A stretch of 64,000 nucleotides of DNA, taken from NCBI RefSeq assembly GCF_001426945.1, contig NZ_LMFS01000001.1:103412-167411 (forward strand), written 5' to 3'. Positions within the stretch are counted from its first letter, which is position 1; every line of letters begins with the position of its first letter. Shown here piece by piece: positions 1 to 7,179 of the stretch. Made by a program: the position numbers and the translations under genes. The notes beneath the pieces were generated by a model, which was not told where the DNA came from, made no database searches, and worked only from the letters and a program-made list of their open reading frames with translations. The stretch is from Pseudolabrys sp. Root1462 (GTDB taxonomy: Bacteria; Pseudomonadota; Alphaproteobacteria; Rhizobiales; Xanthobacteraceae).

Positions 1-1
1 G

Positions 2-670
2 CATCTTGCTGCATCAGCCATGCAGTCCGATTGGGACATGGCGCCCGGCGAACATGCGGTCCGGGTCGGCCTTAAACATTTGGATGTCGTCCTCAGGCTG
101 TCCATCGAGCCGGCTGGCCTGGGGACAGGCCCCCGGGATTTTGATTTTGCCGGCGGTCTCGACGCCGACTCTTCGGACCCCGTCGTCAGCTGTCTTGTCA
201 GCGCACTTGGCGCAGCGGCAATGAACGAAAGTGATGGCGGGGCGCATCTCGACGCTATCCGCCTAGCGCTCATAGTCCGCTGGCTCGGCAGGCGCATCAT
301 AACGGCAGCGCCGGACGACAGGCCGTCAGTTCGTCCGCTCCAGAAGTGGCGCATGAAGCTCGTTGAGCGCTTCATCGATCAACGCCTCGACAAGTCGATT
401 TGTCTGGCCGATCTGGCCCAGGTCGCCGGTCTCAGCCCGATGTATTTTGCCGCCCAATTTCGCGCCGCCACCGGTCTGCGGCCTCACGACTTTCTGCTGC
501 AACGGCGGATTGAGCGGTCCAAAGAACTGCTCACCCAGCCGAATCATCGGCTGGTGGAAATCGCGCTCGATGTCGGCTTTCAGACCCAGGCGCACTTCAC
601 CACAGTGTTCAAGCGCTTCGTCGGAACGACGCCCGGCCGTTGGCGGATGAGCCATTTAGCCGCGGCGTGA
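2..670 (+). CDS. AraC-family transcriptional regulator, 5' part outside window
   Basis: DNA-binding regulator. The reading frame is open back to the first bases of the window, so the true start probably lies upstream and an N-terminal effector-binding part is missing; an in-frame ATG at 20 could also serve. The C-terminal ~100 residues contain the two helix-turn-helix motifs of the AraC/XylS family: the first around LADLAQVAGLSPMYFAAQF, the second around LVEIALDVGFQTQAHFTTVF, followed by the usual P-x-x-W/R end (TTPGRWR). It is convergent with the alpha/beta hydrolase gene downstream, so its targets cannot be read from position. Family assignment is firm; specificity is unknown. Confidence 0.85.
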   Translation, partial: HLAASAMQSDWDMAPGEHAVRVGLKHLDVVLRLSIEPAGLGTGPRDFDFAGGLDADSSDPVVSCLVSALGAAAMNESDGGAHLDAIRLALIVRWLGRRIITAAPDDRPSVRPLQKWRMKLVERFIDQRLDKSICLADLAQVAGLSPMYFAAQFRAATGLRPHDFLLQRRIERSKELLTQPNHRLVEIALDVGFQTQAHFTTVFKRFVGTTPGRWRMSHLAAA

Positions 671-771
671 ATCGCGGCGCCCGGTGTGCTCTCACCCGGG
701 CTCGCATGAGAGCTGCTGCTAAGAGAGATCCAGCCTCAAGCTAACAATCGCTGATCGCCGGAAGAGAGGGA

Positions 772-805
772 GCGGGGATGACTATGTCTTGCCAGTCATC
801 CCCGC
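772..805. terminator. 12-bp perfect hairpin between convergent genes
   Basis: GCGGGGATGACT (772-783) is followed by ten bases and then its exact reverse complement (794-805). There is no T-run on either side, so termination is inferred from the convergent position only; a REP-type repeat is an alternative. Confidence 0.4.
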
Positions 806-844
806 CGGTCGGGCGCTCGGGGAGGGTTGCGCCCTGTCCGCGGA

Positions 845-870
845 CCTCGAAGCTTAAGGGGGGTTCGAGG
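845..870. terminator. 7-bp hairpin before hydrolase gene end
   Basis: CCTCGAA (845-851) pairs with TTCGAGG (864-870) over a 12-base loop, 23 bases beyond the stop of the minus-strand hydrolase. No T-run is present; this is a weak candidate. Confidence 0.3.
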
Positions 871-892
871 GCCGCAGATGTCTAGCTCATGC

Positions 893-1678
893 TCAGCGGC
901 TGGCCTGTTGGAGGACTTGTCTCGCCGCCCGCGTGATCACGGCCGCCACTTCCTTCGGATGCGATTGAAAGACAACATGGCTCGCCCCAGGGATCTCGGT
1001 GAGCTTGCTGCCTGCGCGCTTGTAATAGAAACGCTCCAGATCGGGGCTGATGATCTGGTCGTTGTCAGCGACGATGCCCCAGCTCGGCTTGGTCTTCCAG
1101 GCGGCGGCGGTCAACGGCGTGGAAAACACGCTGCCGGCCGCAAGGACTTGCGAACGCGCGGCAAATTCGGCGTCTGACTTCCGGATGTCGGGGGCGAATA
1201 GCTTCAGGAAAATATCGCGCCTGAGGTACGTAAAGCCGTCGTTCGTTTTTTCGATTGCGTCGGCTGTTTTGCCGAGAACGCTCGGCATCTTCAGCCCGAG
1301 CGTGTGCTCTTCCTCGCCCACATCGGGAGCGTGAGCGGCAACGTAGACGAGTCCGACGACCTTGGGATGAATGCCGGCTTCGGTGATAACAGAACCGCCA
1401 TAGGAGTGGCCGACCAGCAATGTCGGGCCGTTTTGTAGATCGAGAATGCGTTTGGTCGCGCTGACGTCATCGGCGAACGAGGTTTCGGGTTCCTGGACCA
1501 TGGAGACATTGAAGCCTTCCTTCGTCAGGATGTCGTACACGGCTCGCCAGCCCGAGCCATCGACCCAGGCGCCGTGCACGAGAACGATGTTCTTGACCGG
1601 TTCGGCCTGTGCTCCAACCGTCGCGGTCGCTAAACTCAGCGCGGCGGCGAACGCGAGAGACGATTTACGAAAGTTCAT
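893..1678 (-). CDS. secreted alpha/beta-fold hydrolase
   Basis: Probable esterase/hydrolase exported to the periplasm. The first ~26 residues form a signal peptide ending in VGAQA. An HGxW oxyanion loop (LVHGAW, residues 34-39) and a nucleophile elbow GHSYGG (90-95, Ser92) are followed by a late His in GASHVVF (His234), giving the canonical order of the alpha/beta hydrolase triad. Length (261 aa) suits the family. Such single-domain secreted hydrolases often resemble salicylate/MeSA esterase-like plant proteins, but substrate cannot be told from sequence. It stands alone on the minus strand, with its promoter in the 1679-1946 gap shared with the RidA gene. Confidence 0.85.
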   Translation of the reverse strand: MNFRKSSLAFAAALSLATATVGAQAEPVKNIVLVHGAWVDGSGWRAVYDILTKEGFNVSMVQEPETSFADDVSATKRILDLQNGPTLLVGHSYGGSVITEAGIHPKVVGLVYVAAHAPDVGEEEHTLGLKMPSVLGKTADAIEKTNDGFTYLRRDIFLKLFAPDIRKSDAEFAARSQVLAAGSVFSTPLTAAAWKTKPSWGIVADNDQIISPDLERFYYKRAGSKLTEIPGASHVVFQSHPKEVAAVITRAARQVLQQASR

Positions 1679-1946
1679 GGACGTGGCTCCGGTGTTGCGA
1701 CTGGCGCCACTCTAGAGTGCGGTGACCGTGCGTTATTCCCGATTGGAACGGCGCTTTCGGCAAAGCACGATGATCCGGCGCGCGCTTTAGGAACTCGGAG
1801 GTATTCCGGAAATAACGTGCTCTCTTCCGGCGCAGCGCGGCGACATCGACCACGTTCGCCAGAAGTTGCTAGGTTGCGCCGCCGCCGTTGCCTGCTGCGT
1901 CGATGTGCTGCATTCTTCTCAACGAACCAGCATTGCGAGAGCCGAC

Positions 1947-2405
1947 ATGAGTGCCGAAGCCAACCTCAAAGCGATGGACCTGATCCTGCCCGACGCCGTG
2001 GCGCCGTCGGCGACCTATGTCCGATATAAGAAAGTGGGTGATCTGATCTTCTTGTCCGGGCAAGGACCCCGCCGCGCCGATGGCTCGATGCCTGAAGGCA
2101 TTGTCGGCGAGGATTTCACGGTGGAGGAGGCCTATGGCTTCGCCCGCCAGACCGGTCTTGGCTTGCTGGCTGCCATGAAGGACGCCTGCGGTTCACTCGA
2201 CAAGGTAGAAGTCATCAAAGTCTTCGGCATGGTCAACGCCGCGCCGGGCTTTGCGCATCATCCGCAGGTCATCAACGGGTGCTCGGACTTGTTCGTCGCA
2301 GTGTTGGGTGACAATGGCCGTCACGCGCGATCGGCCGTCGGAATGGGATCGTTGCCGGGCAATATGCCGATAGAGATCGAGGCTATCGTCAGGCAACTAC
2401 CTTAA
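1947..2405 (+). CDS. RidA (YjgF/YER057c/UK114) family protein
   Basis: Small trimeric-type protein of the Rid family, which hydrolyses reactive enamine/imine intermediates or acts on related small molecules. The fold motifs are readable: LIFLSGQGP near residue 33 and GRHARSAVG near residue 127, where Arg128 occupies the position of the catalytic Arg of E. coli RidA, followed by IEIEAIV. The ATG at 1947 is preferred because the protein then begins at the usual place; an upstream in-frame start at 1866 would add 27 unrelated residues. A probable lyase remnant follows immediately, hinting that the gene once belonged to an amino-acid catabolic operon. Substrate unknown. Confidence 0.8.
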   Translation: MSAEANLKAMDLILPDAVAPSATYVRYKKVGDLIFLSGQGPRRADGSMPEGIVGEDFTVEEAYGFARQTGLGLLAAMKDACGSLDKVEVIKVFGMVNAAPGFAHHPQVINGCSDLFVAVLGDNGRHARSAVGMGSLPGNMPIEIEAIVRQLP

Positions 2406-2625
2406 GACCAGTCGCAGCCAGAACAATCCGATTGTCTTTATCGCCAGCGACAAGCTCGTCTCCGTAGCGAACTTCAACATGGTGGCGTTGGCGATGGCCT
2501 TGGATTTCGCGCGGCCGGCATTCTCGCCCGTCGTTACGTTGACAGCGGAGAGGCTGGCGCAGCAGGTCAACTCGTTCTGGTCCGGGCTCAGCGCGCCGGG
2601 CGGTGCCATATGCGGGGCGCGGTGA
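2401..2625 (+). pseudogene. remnant of an aromatic amino-acid/histidine ammonia-lyase (HAL/PAL) gene
   Basis: A short reading frame directly after the RidA stop, without a start of its own, translates to NNPIVF, then VANFNMVALAMALDF, then ERLAQQVNSFWSGLSAP, then a stop at 2623-2625. This order matches, by eye, the conserved block of the HAL/PAL family: DNPLV, the GGNFHGxPLALALDF segment, and ERR...LLxxxLSGLPAFL. Nothing before (RidA) or after it supplies the rest of a ~500-residue lyase, and the MIO-forming Ala-Ser-Gly region is absent. It is therefore read as a decayed fragment. Confidence is moderate because the match is by memory of the family and only ~60 residues long. Confidence 0.5.
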
Positions 2626-2792
2626 CCGCCCCGCCGCATAGCTCGCCATTTGGAATTGCTCGATCGCAAAAAATCAGAGATCGACCCTTTGATAAACTGA
2701 ACGACCTTCGACGAGATCGCACGTCTCTTTCAACCAGGACTCGTTCATTTTGAGAGCGAGAGCTGGGACCTTGGCGGAGAAGGTGAATCACA
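2626..2792. other. non-coding remainder after lyase remnant
   Basis: No convincing coding frame or motif was found between the remnant and the end of the GntR gene. It is probably further decayed sequence. Confidence 0.4.
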
Positions 2793-3476
2793 TCAGACCG
2801 GGGCTGCTGCGCTTTCATGGCCCGCGAGGCCGCGGCCGCTGTCGATTTCGGCAAATCCGGCCTTGATGATTTCTTCGCGCTTATGCCGCAAATGCGCCCG
2901 CAGGATGTGGGCGAGACCCATGCCGTCCCGCCGCTCGAGCGCGTTCAGGATGGCTTCGTGTTCACGAATCGCCGTGGCCCAGCGCGGCGGTGTCATTGGT
3001 GTGAGGTAACGCGCCCGGCGGATGCGCGCCGTCACCGAATCGTAAAGGCCCGACAGCACCGGATTGCACGCTGCGGCAACGATCGCCTCATGAATCTGCC
3101 GGTTCCGCCGGTAATACTGCGTGAGATCGCCATCGCGGTAGTGTTCGACCATGGCGGCATGCGCTTCGGCAATTTCCTGCAATTGCGCGTCGGTGACGCG
3201 CTCGCAGGCCAGTTCGCCGGCCAACGCCTCGAGGCCCTGGCAAACCTCGAAGAGATCGTGGACGTCCTTGTCGGTAAGCCGGGCGGCGCGTGAGCCGCGG
3301 TGCGGCAGCAGCAGCACGAGACCTTCCGCAGCCAACACCTTCAGCGCCTCGCGTAATGGCGTGCGCGAAATCTTCAACTTGAGACAGAGCTCGCGCTCCG
3401 GAATGCGGGCGCCGGGCGGCACCTCGCCCTCCAGCAGGATGTCTCGCAGGCGGGACACAACCTCCTCATGGAGCAT
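2793..3476 (-). CDS. GntR-family (FadR/FCD) transcriptional regulator
   Basis: Winged-helix regulator of 227 aa. The N-terminal HTH (about residues 10-70) shows the family pattern P-x-R-x-L-x-E, here ARIPERELCLKLKISRTPLREAL, with the wing GLVLLLPHRGSRAARL. The C-terminal FCD ligand domain carries the His residues expected for metal/ligand binding (IHEAI, EHEAIL, RAHLRH). It is transcribed away from the crotonase/CoA-transferase/TTT operon starting at 3610. The 133-bp gap holds palindromes (3500-3513, 3562-3575) and a 12-mer (3551-3562) that could be its operators. It very probably controls the operon; the effector is unknown. Start chosen at ATG 3476; no other in-frame ATG lies nearby. Confidence 0.85.
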   Translation of the reverse strand: MLHEEVVSRLRDILLEGEVPPGARIPERELCLKLKISRTPLREALKVLAAEGLVLLLPHRGSRAARLTDKDVHDLFEVCQGLEALAGELACERVTDAQLQEIAEAHAAMVEHYRDGDLTQYYRRNRQIHEAIVAAACNPVLSGLYDSVTARIRRARYLTPMTPPRWATAIREHEAILNALERRDGMGLAHILRAHLRHKREEIIKAGFAEIDSGRGLAGHESAAAPV

Positions 3477-3499
3477 CGGATTTTGGCTTCCCGTACCGA

Positions 3500-3513
3500 T
3501 TTTGCATTCAAAC
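3500..3513. promoter_or_regulatory. candidate GntR operator, imperfect copy
   Basis: TTTTGCATTCAAAC is close to the perfect palindrome at 3562-3575 (one central and one terminal difference). It lies 24 bases upstream of the GntR start, a suitable place for autoregulation. Confidence 0.4.
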
Positions 3514-3550
3514 TGGAACTAGTTACGGAAAATAGCAGCATTGTCTCTTG

Positions 3551-3562
3551 AATAATACAATT
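3551..3562. promoter_or_regulatory. 12-mer shared with the 29.96-kb control region
   Basis: AATAATACAATT is the exact reverse complement of the 12-mer at 29956-29967 upstream of the second catabolic block. ATTGTAT-type half-sites are typical of FCD-class GntR operators, so both may be bound by the same regulator; this is inference. Confidence 0.45.
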
Positions 3563-3575
3563 TTTGAATTCAAAA
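3562..3575. promoter_or_regulatory. perfect 14-bp palindrome, candidate GntR operator
   Basis: TTTTGAATTCAAAA is a perfect inverted repeat 35 bases before the crotonase start, in the divergent GntR/operon gap. A second imperfect copy lies at 3500-3513. Confidence 0.5.
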
Positions 3576-3609
3576 TCGTGGAAACACTAGGGTAGGAAAC
3601 ACCACGACA

Positions 3610-4407
3610 ATGGACCAGCCGCATTCAGGCGCCGACGATCTCCTGTTCGAAATCAAGGGAGGTATCGGCTGGGTCACCTTCAATCGGCCCCAGGCCCGCA
3701 ACGCCTTCACTTTCGCGATGTACGAGCGCCTCGCCGAGGTCTGCGAACAGGCGGACGGCGACCGCTCGATCAAGGCGATCGTGTTCCAGGGCGCCGGCGA
3801 CAAGGCCTTTGCCTCCGGCACTGACATCAATCAGTTCCGCGCCTTCAAGACGCCTCAGGATGCGCTCGACTACGAAGGCCGCATCGACCGGGTGCTGACC
3901 AAGCTTGAGCAGTGCCGCGTGCCGACGATCGCCGCAATCTCCGGCGCCTGCACCGGCGGCGGCGCCGGAATCGCCGCCTGCTGCGATCTGCGGATCGGCA
4001 CCAAAACCACCAAAGTCGGCTTCCCGATCGCACGCACACTGGGTAACTGCCTGTCGATGTCGAACATCAGCCGCCTCACGGCGCTGATCGGGCCAGCGCG
4101 CGTCAAAGACGTGATCTTCACTGCGCGCCTGATCGGCGCGGAAGAGGCCGCCCATGTCGGTTTGTTGCACGAAGTCGTCGAAGATCACCCCGCACTGATG
4201 CAACGTGCTGACGAGCTTTCCAAACTGATTGCCGGCCACGCGCCGCTGACCCTCGCCGCGACCAAGCAGGCGCTGGCGCGGCTGCAGAAGCGGCTTTCGC
4301 GCGAGGAAGGCGAGGATCTCATCGTCAGTTGCTATATGAGCCAGGACTTCCGAGAAGGCATGGACGCTTTCCTCAACAAGCGCGCGCCGCAATGGAAGGG
4401 CGAGTAG
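3610..4407 (+). CDS. crotonase-fold (enoyl-CoA hydratase/isomerase-like) protein
   Basis: Acts on a CoA thioester. The 265-aa protein has the crotonase backbone: NRPQARNAF near residue 25, the first oxyanion-hole segment FASGTDI (67-73) and the second GACTGGGAG (112-120). The two glutamates needed for hydration in rat crotonase are not there: the positions are Gly120 and Ile140. Another reaction (hydrolase, lyase, isomerase, or C-C cleavage) is therefore more likely than simple hydration. It is first in an operon with a CoA-transferase and a TTT importer, so the CoA-transferase probably makes its substrate. It shares the PIARTLGNCLS motif with the crotonase at 34159-34935. Confidence 0.85.
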   Translation: MDQPHSGADDLLFEIKGGIGWVTFNRPQARNAFTFAMYERLAEVCEQADGDRSIKAIVFQGAGDKAFASGTDINQFRAFKTPQDALDYEGRIDRVLTKLEQCRVPTIAAISGACTGGGAGIAACCDLRIGTKTTKVGFPIARTLGNCLSMSNISRLTALIGPARVKDVIFTARLIGAEEAAHVGLLHEVVEDHPALMQRADELSKLIAGHAPLTLAATKQALARLQKRLSREEGEDLIVSCYMSQDFREGMDAFLNKRAPQWKGE

Positions 4408-4412
4408 TGACG

Positions 4413-5660
4413 ATGGGCAGCGAACGCCGTCCGCAGGGGCCGCTCACCGGTCTCAAGGTTGTCGATCTCACTCACGTCATGGCCGGCCCGACTTGCACCT
4501 TGATGCTCGCCGACATGGGTGCGGAAGTCATCAAGATCGAGAAGACGCCGAAGGGCGACGACACCCGGTATTCGGTGCCGCCGAAGATTGGCGACGAGGC
4601 GGCGTCCTTCCTGATGATGAACCGCAACAAGCGCGGCGTCGTCATCGATCTGAAAACCAAAGGCGGGGCGGCGATCCTGCGCCGGCTGATCGCCAAGGCC
4701 GACGTGCTGGTCGAGAATTTTGCCCCCGGTGCGCTTGATCGCATGGGCTTCGGCTATGACGCCCTGCACAAGGAATTTCCCGGCCTCATCTACTGCTCAT
4801 TGTCCGGTTTCGGCCGTACCGGACCGTACAAGGAGCGACGCGGTTTCGATCTCGTTGCGCAGGCGATGAGCGGCATCATGAGCTTTACGGGCGAGCGGCC
4901 CGACGGCCCGCCGGTCAAATGCGGCGCGCCGCTGTCCGACATCACCGCCGGCATCCTCGCGGCACTCGGCATCCTCGCCGCCTACACGAACAAGCTGAAG
5001 ACCGGGCAGGGCCAGTGGGTCGAAACCTCGCTCTATGAGGCTGCGCTGGTGCAGACCTACTGGCAGTCGGCAATTGCCCTTGCGACTGGCGTTGCCCCCA
5101 AGGCAATGGGCTCTGCGCATCCTTTGAACGCGCCCTATCAGGCGTTTGAAGCCTCGGACGGCTGGATTGTCGTCGGCGGCGCCAATCAGAAACATTGGGG
5201 CCTGATGCTCGACGCGATGGGCGCGAGCGAACTCGCGCAGGATCCGCGTTTTCTCACCGGCGCCGATCGCATGGCGAATCTGAAGGCGCTCGAAGCAGAG
5301 CTGAGCAAGCGTTACCGCGAGAAGCCGGCGCAGTACTGGCTGGACGCGCTGGACAAGCGCGGCGTGCCCTGCGGACCGGTCATGAACATGCTGCAGGCTC
5401 TGTCAGATCCGCAGACGCTGGCGCGCGAGATGGTCGTGGACGTCGAGCACGCCACGCTCGGCAGGGTCAAGACCATGGGGTTGCCGATCAAGTTTTCGGA
5501 GACGCCCGGCAAGGTGCGCACCGGTGCCCCGCTCTACGGCCAGCATACGCGCGAGGTGCTGCGCGAGTACGGGTTCGACGAGCAAGAGATTAAGGACTTC
5601 GAGGAGGAGGGCGCCGTGGTTGCGGCGCCGGAAGACAAGACGCGGCAGCGCGTCGCCTAA
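4413..5660 (+). CDS. class III CoA-transferase (CaiB/BaiF family)
   Basis: Moves CoA between carboxylic acids. The 415-aa protein shows the family hallmarks: LTGLKVVDLTHVMAGPTCT at the N terminus, GAEVIKIE, NRNKRGVVIDLK, and the segment RRGFDLVAQAMSG, whose Asp146 corresponds to the catalytic Asp169 of formyl-CoA transferase. The ATG at 4413 begins the protein just before the conserved GPLTGL block; in-frame starts at 4329 or 4392 would overlap the crotonase gene. Probably activates the acid imported by the downstream TTT system so that the upstream crotonase-fold protein can act on it. Acid identity unknown. Confidence 0.85.
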   Translation: MGSERRPQGPLTGLKVVDLTHVMAGPTCTLMLADMGAEVIKIEKTPKGDDTRYSVPPKIGDEAASFLMMNRNKRGVVIDLKTKGGAAILRRLIAKADVLVENFAPGALDRMGFGYDALHKEFPGLIYCSLSGFGRTGPYKERRGFDLVAQAMSGIMSFTGERPDGPPVKCGAPLSDITAGILAALGILAAYTNKLKTGQGQWVETSLYEAALVQTYWQSAIALATGVAPKAMGSAHPLNAPYQAFEASDGWIVVGGANQKHWGLMLDAMGASELAQDPRFLTGADRMANLKALEAELSKRYREKPAQYWLDALDKRGVPCGPVMNMLQALSDPQTLAREMVVDVEHATLGRVKTMGLPIKFSETPGKVRTGAPLYGQHTREVLREYGFDEQEIKDFEEEGAVVAAPEDKTRQRVA

Positions 5661-5698
5661 AGACTTCAGCGATAAAAAACAAAATCAGGAGGAAGCCC

Positions 5699-6697
5699 AT
5701 GCGTTCGATTACTAAACTGCTCATGCTTTCGGGGGCCGCGCTTGCCGTGGTCGCGGCGCAGCCCGCCGCGAATGCCGCCTGGAAGCCCGAGAAGCCCATC
5801 GAATTCATCGCCACCGCCGGGCCCGGCGGCGGCACCGACATCATCGCCCGCACGGTTCAGGGTATCATTACCAAGTACAAGTTCGTCGATCGCCCGATCG
5901 TGGTGGTGAACAAGGGCGGCGGCAGCGGCGCCGAGGGATATACCTATGGCAAGTCGATGGCCGGCGACCCCTATAAGGTGATCTTCGGCACCTCGAACGC
6001 GTGGCAGCAACCCATGGTGTCGAAGGTTGCGTTTAATTACACGGATCTCACCCCGATCGCGGCGATGGCGCAGGACGAGTTCCTGATCTGGGTAAAGCAG
6101 GATTCGCCGTGGAAAACCGCGGGTGACTACCTCAAGGCGGCCAAATCCGGCAACCTGAAGATGGGCGGCGCGCAGTCCAAGGACACCGATGAGGTGCTCA
6201 CGCGGATGATCGAGAAGATCGCCGATGTGAAGATCACCTATATCCCCTTCAAGAGCGGCGGCGAAGCCGCGGTGCAGCTTGCCGGTGGCCACATCGACTC
6301 GCACGTCAACAATCCGAGCGAAAGCGTCGGCCAGTGGCGCGGTGGCACGCAGCATCCGATCTGCGTTTTCAGCTCGAAGCGCCTGACCAATACCGACAAG
6401 GTGACGGCGACCGAAGGCTGGTCCGATATCCCGACCTGCGTCGAGCAGGGCCTCAATATCCCGACATATCAGCAACCGCGCACTGTTTGGCTGCCGGGCA
6501 AGGTCACGCCGGAGCAGGCAGCATTCTATGTCGATCTGATGAAGAAGGTCGAGGATACGCCGGAGTGGGCAGAATACATCAAGCGCACGTCGCAAACCAA
6601 CACCTTCCTTACTGGCGATGAATTCCAGAAATTCATCAAGGACGACATCGAGCACGTGCATCAGATCGCCCAGGAGCAGGGCTGGCTGGTGAAGTGA
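5699..6697 (+). CDS. tctC: TTT transporter solute-binding protein (Bug/TctC family)
   Basis: Periplasmic receptor of a tripartite tricarboxylate transporter. A signal peptide (residues 1-26, ending AANA) precedes WKPEKPIEFIATAGPGGGTD, the typical Bug start with the GPGGGTD loop that binds a carboxylate. VVNKGGGSGAEGY and a late WLPG... region also fit. 332 aa is normal. It has a strong ribosome site (AGGAGG, 5690-5695) and is followed within 8 bp by the small and then the large membrane subunit. Ligand is likely an organic acid, the same that the CoA-transferase activates. Confidence 0.9.
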   Translation: MRSITKLLMLSGAALAVVAAQPAANAAWKPEKPIEFIATAGPGGGTDIIARTVQGIITKYKFVDRPIVVVNKGGGSGAEGYTYGKSMAGDPYKVIFGTSNAWQQPMVSKVAFNYTDLTPIAAMAQDEFLIWVKQDSPWKTAGDYLKAAKSGNLKMGGAQSKDTDEVLTRMIEKIADVKITYIPFKSGGEAAVQLAGGHIDSHVNNPSESVGQWRGGTQHPICVFSSKRLTNTDKVTATEGWSDIPTCVEQGLNIPTYQQPRTVWLPGKVTPEQAAFYVDLMKKVEDTPEWAEYIKRTSQTNTFLTGDEFQKFIKDDIEHVHQIAQEQGWLVK

Positions 6698-6704
6698 ACG
6701 CGGG

Positions 6705-7172
6705 ATGATCTCGCAACGCGCCATCGAGGTGACGACGGCGGTCCTGACCGGAATGTTCGGTCTGGCCGTCGTCGTCTCGAGCACCGATAACGGCATCGGC
6801 TGGGGTGAAAAAGGCGTCGACGCCGGCACGTTTCCGCTGATCGTCGGCGCCACGATCATGTTTGGCAGCGTGTATAATCTCGCGCGCGGCACTCTTGTCG
6901 CGCACGAAGTTGCCGTGACCTGGCCGGCGCTACGGCGCGTCGCCGGTCTGTTCGTTCCGGCTGCGATCTTCATTGCCCTAATTCCGACCCTGGGCATGTA
7001 TGTCGCGTCATTCGGTTACGTGCTGGCGACCGTCGGCTGGCAGCGCAAGCTGACGCAGTGGAAGACGTTTGCGATAGCGGTAGCCACGCCGCTGTTTCTT
7101 TACGTCGTATTCGAGAAGCTCTTCGTGGTGTCGCTGCCACATGGGGCCCTTTTCGAGATGATGGGGCTCTGA
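6705..7172 (+). CDS. tctB: TTT transporter small membrane subunit (TctB family)
   Basis: A 155-aa inner-membrane protein with four hydrophobic segments (around residues 8-25, 40-58, 78-100, 112-135), size and position as expected for TctB between TctC and TctA. The segment with W-G-x-x-x-x-G near residue 30 (GWGEKGVDAGTFP) matches the D-x-G-x-x-x-FP start of TctB proteins. It works with the large subunit to form the sodium- or proton-coupled channel. Confidence 0.85.
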   Translation: MISQRAIEVTTAVLTGMFGLAVVVSSTDNGIGWGEKGVDAGTFPLIVGATIMFGSVYNLARGTLVAHEVAVTWPALRRVAGLFVPAAIFIALIPTLGMYVASFGYVLATVGWQRKLTQWKTFAIAVATPLFLYVVFEKLFVVSLPHGALFEMMGL

Positions 7173-7179
7173 GGGGTTC

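Larger units (their letters stand above)
671..892. other. intergenic region between convergent genes
   Basis: No gene is seen. The stretch holds two hairpins (772-805 and 845-870), listed separately, which may act as terminators for the convergent AraC and hydrolase genes. Confidence 0.5.

Noticed and set aside
2389-2669. Minus-strand open frames opposite the lyase remnant.
   Set aside because: Arg-rich, no motif, and they only mirror the GC-skewed plus-strand remnant.
5666-6997. 443-codon minus-strand frame over tctC/tctB.
   Set aside because: Antisense of a receptor with signal peptide and known motifs; no start context.
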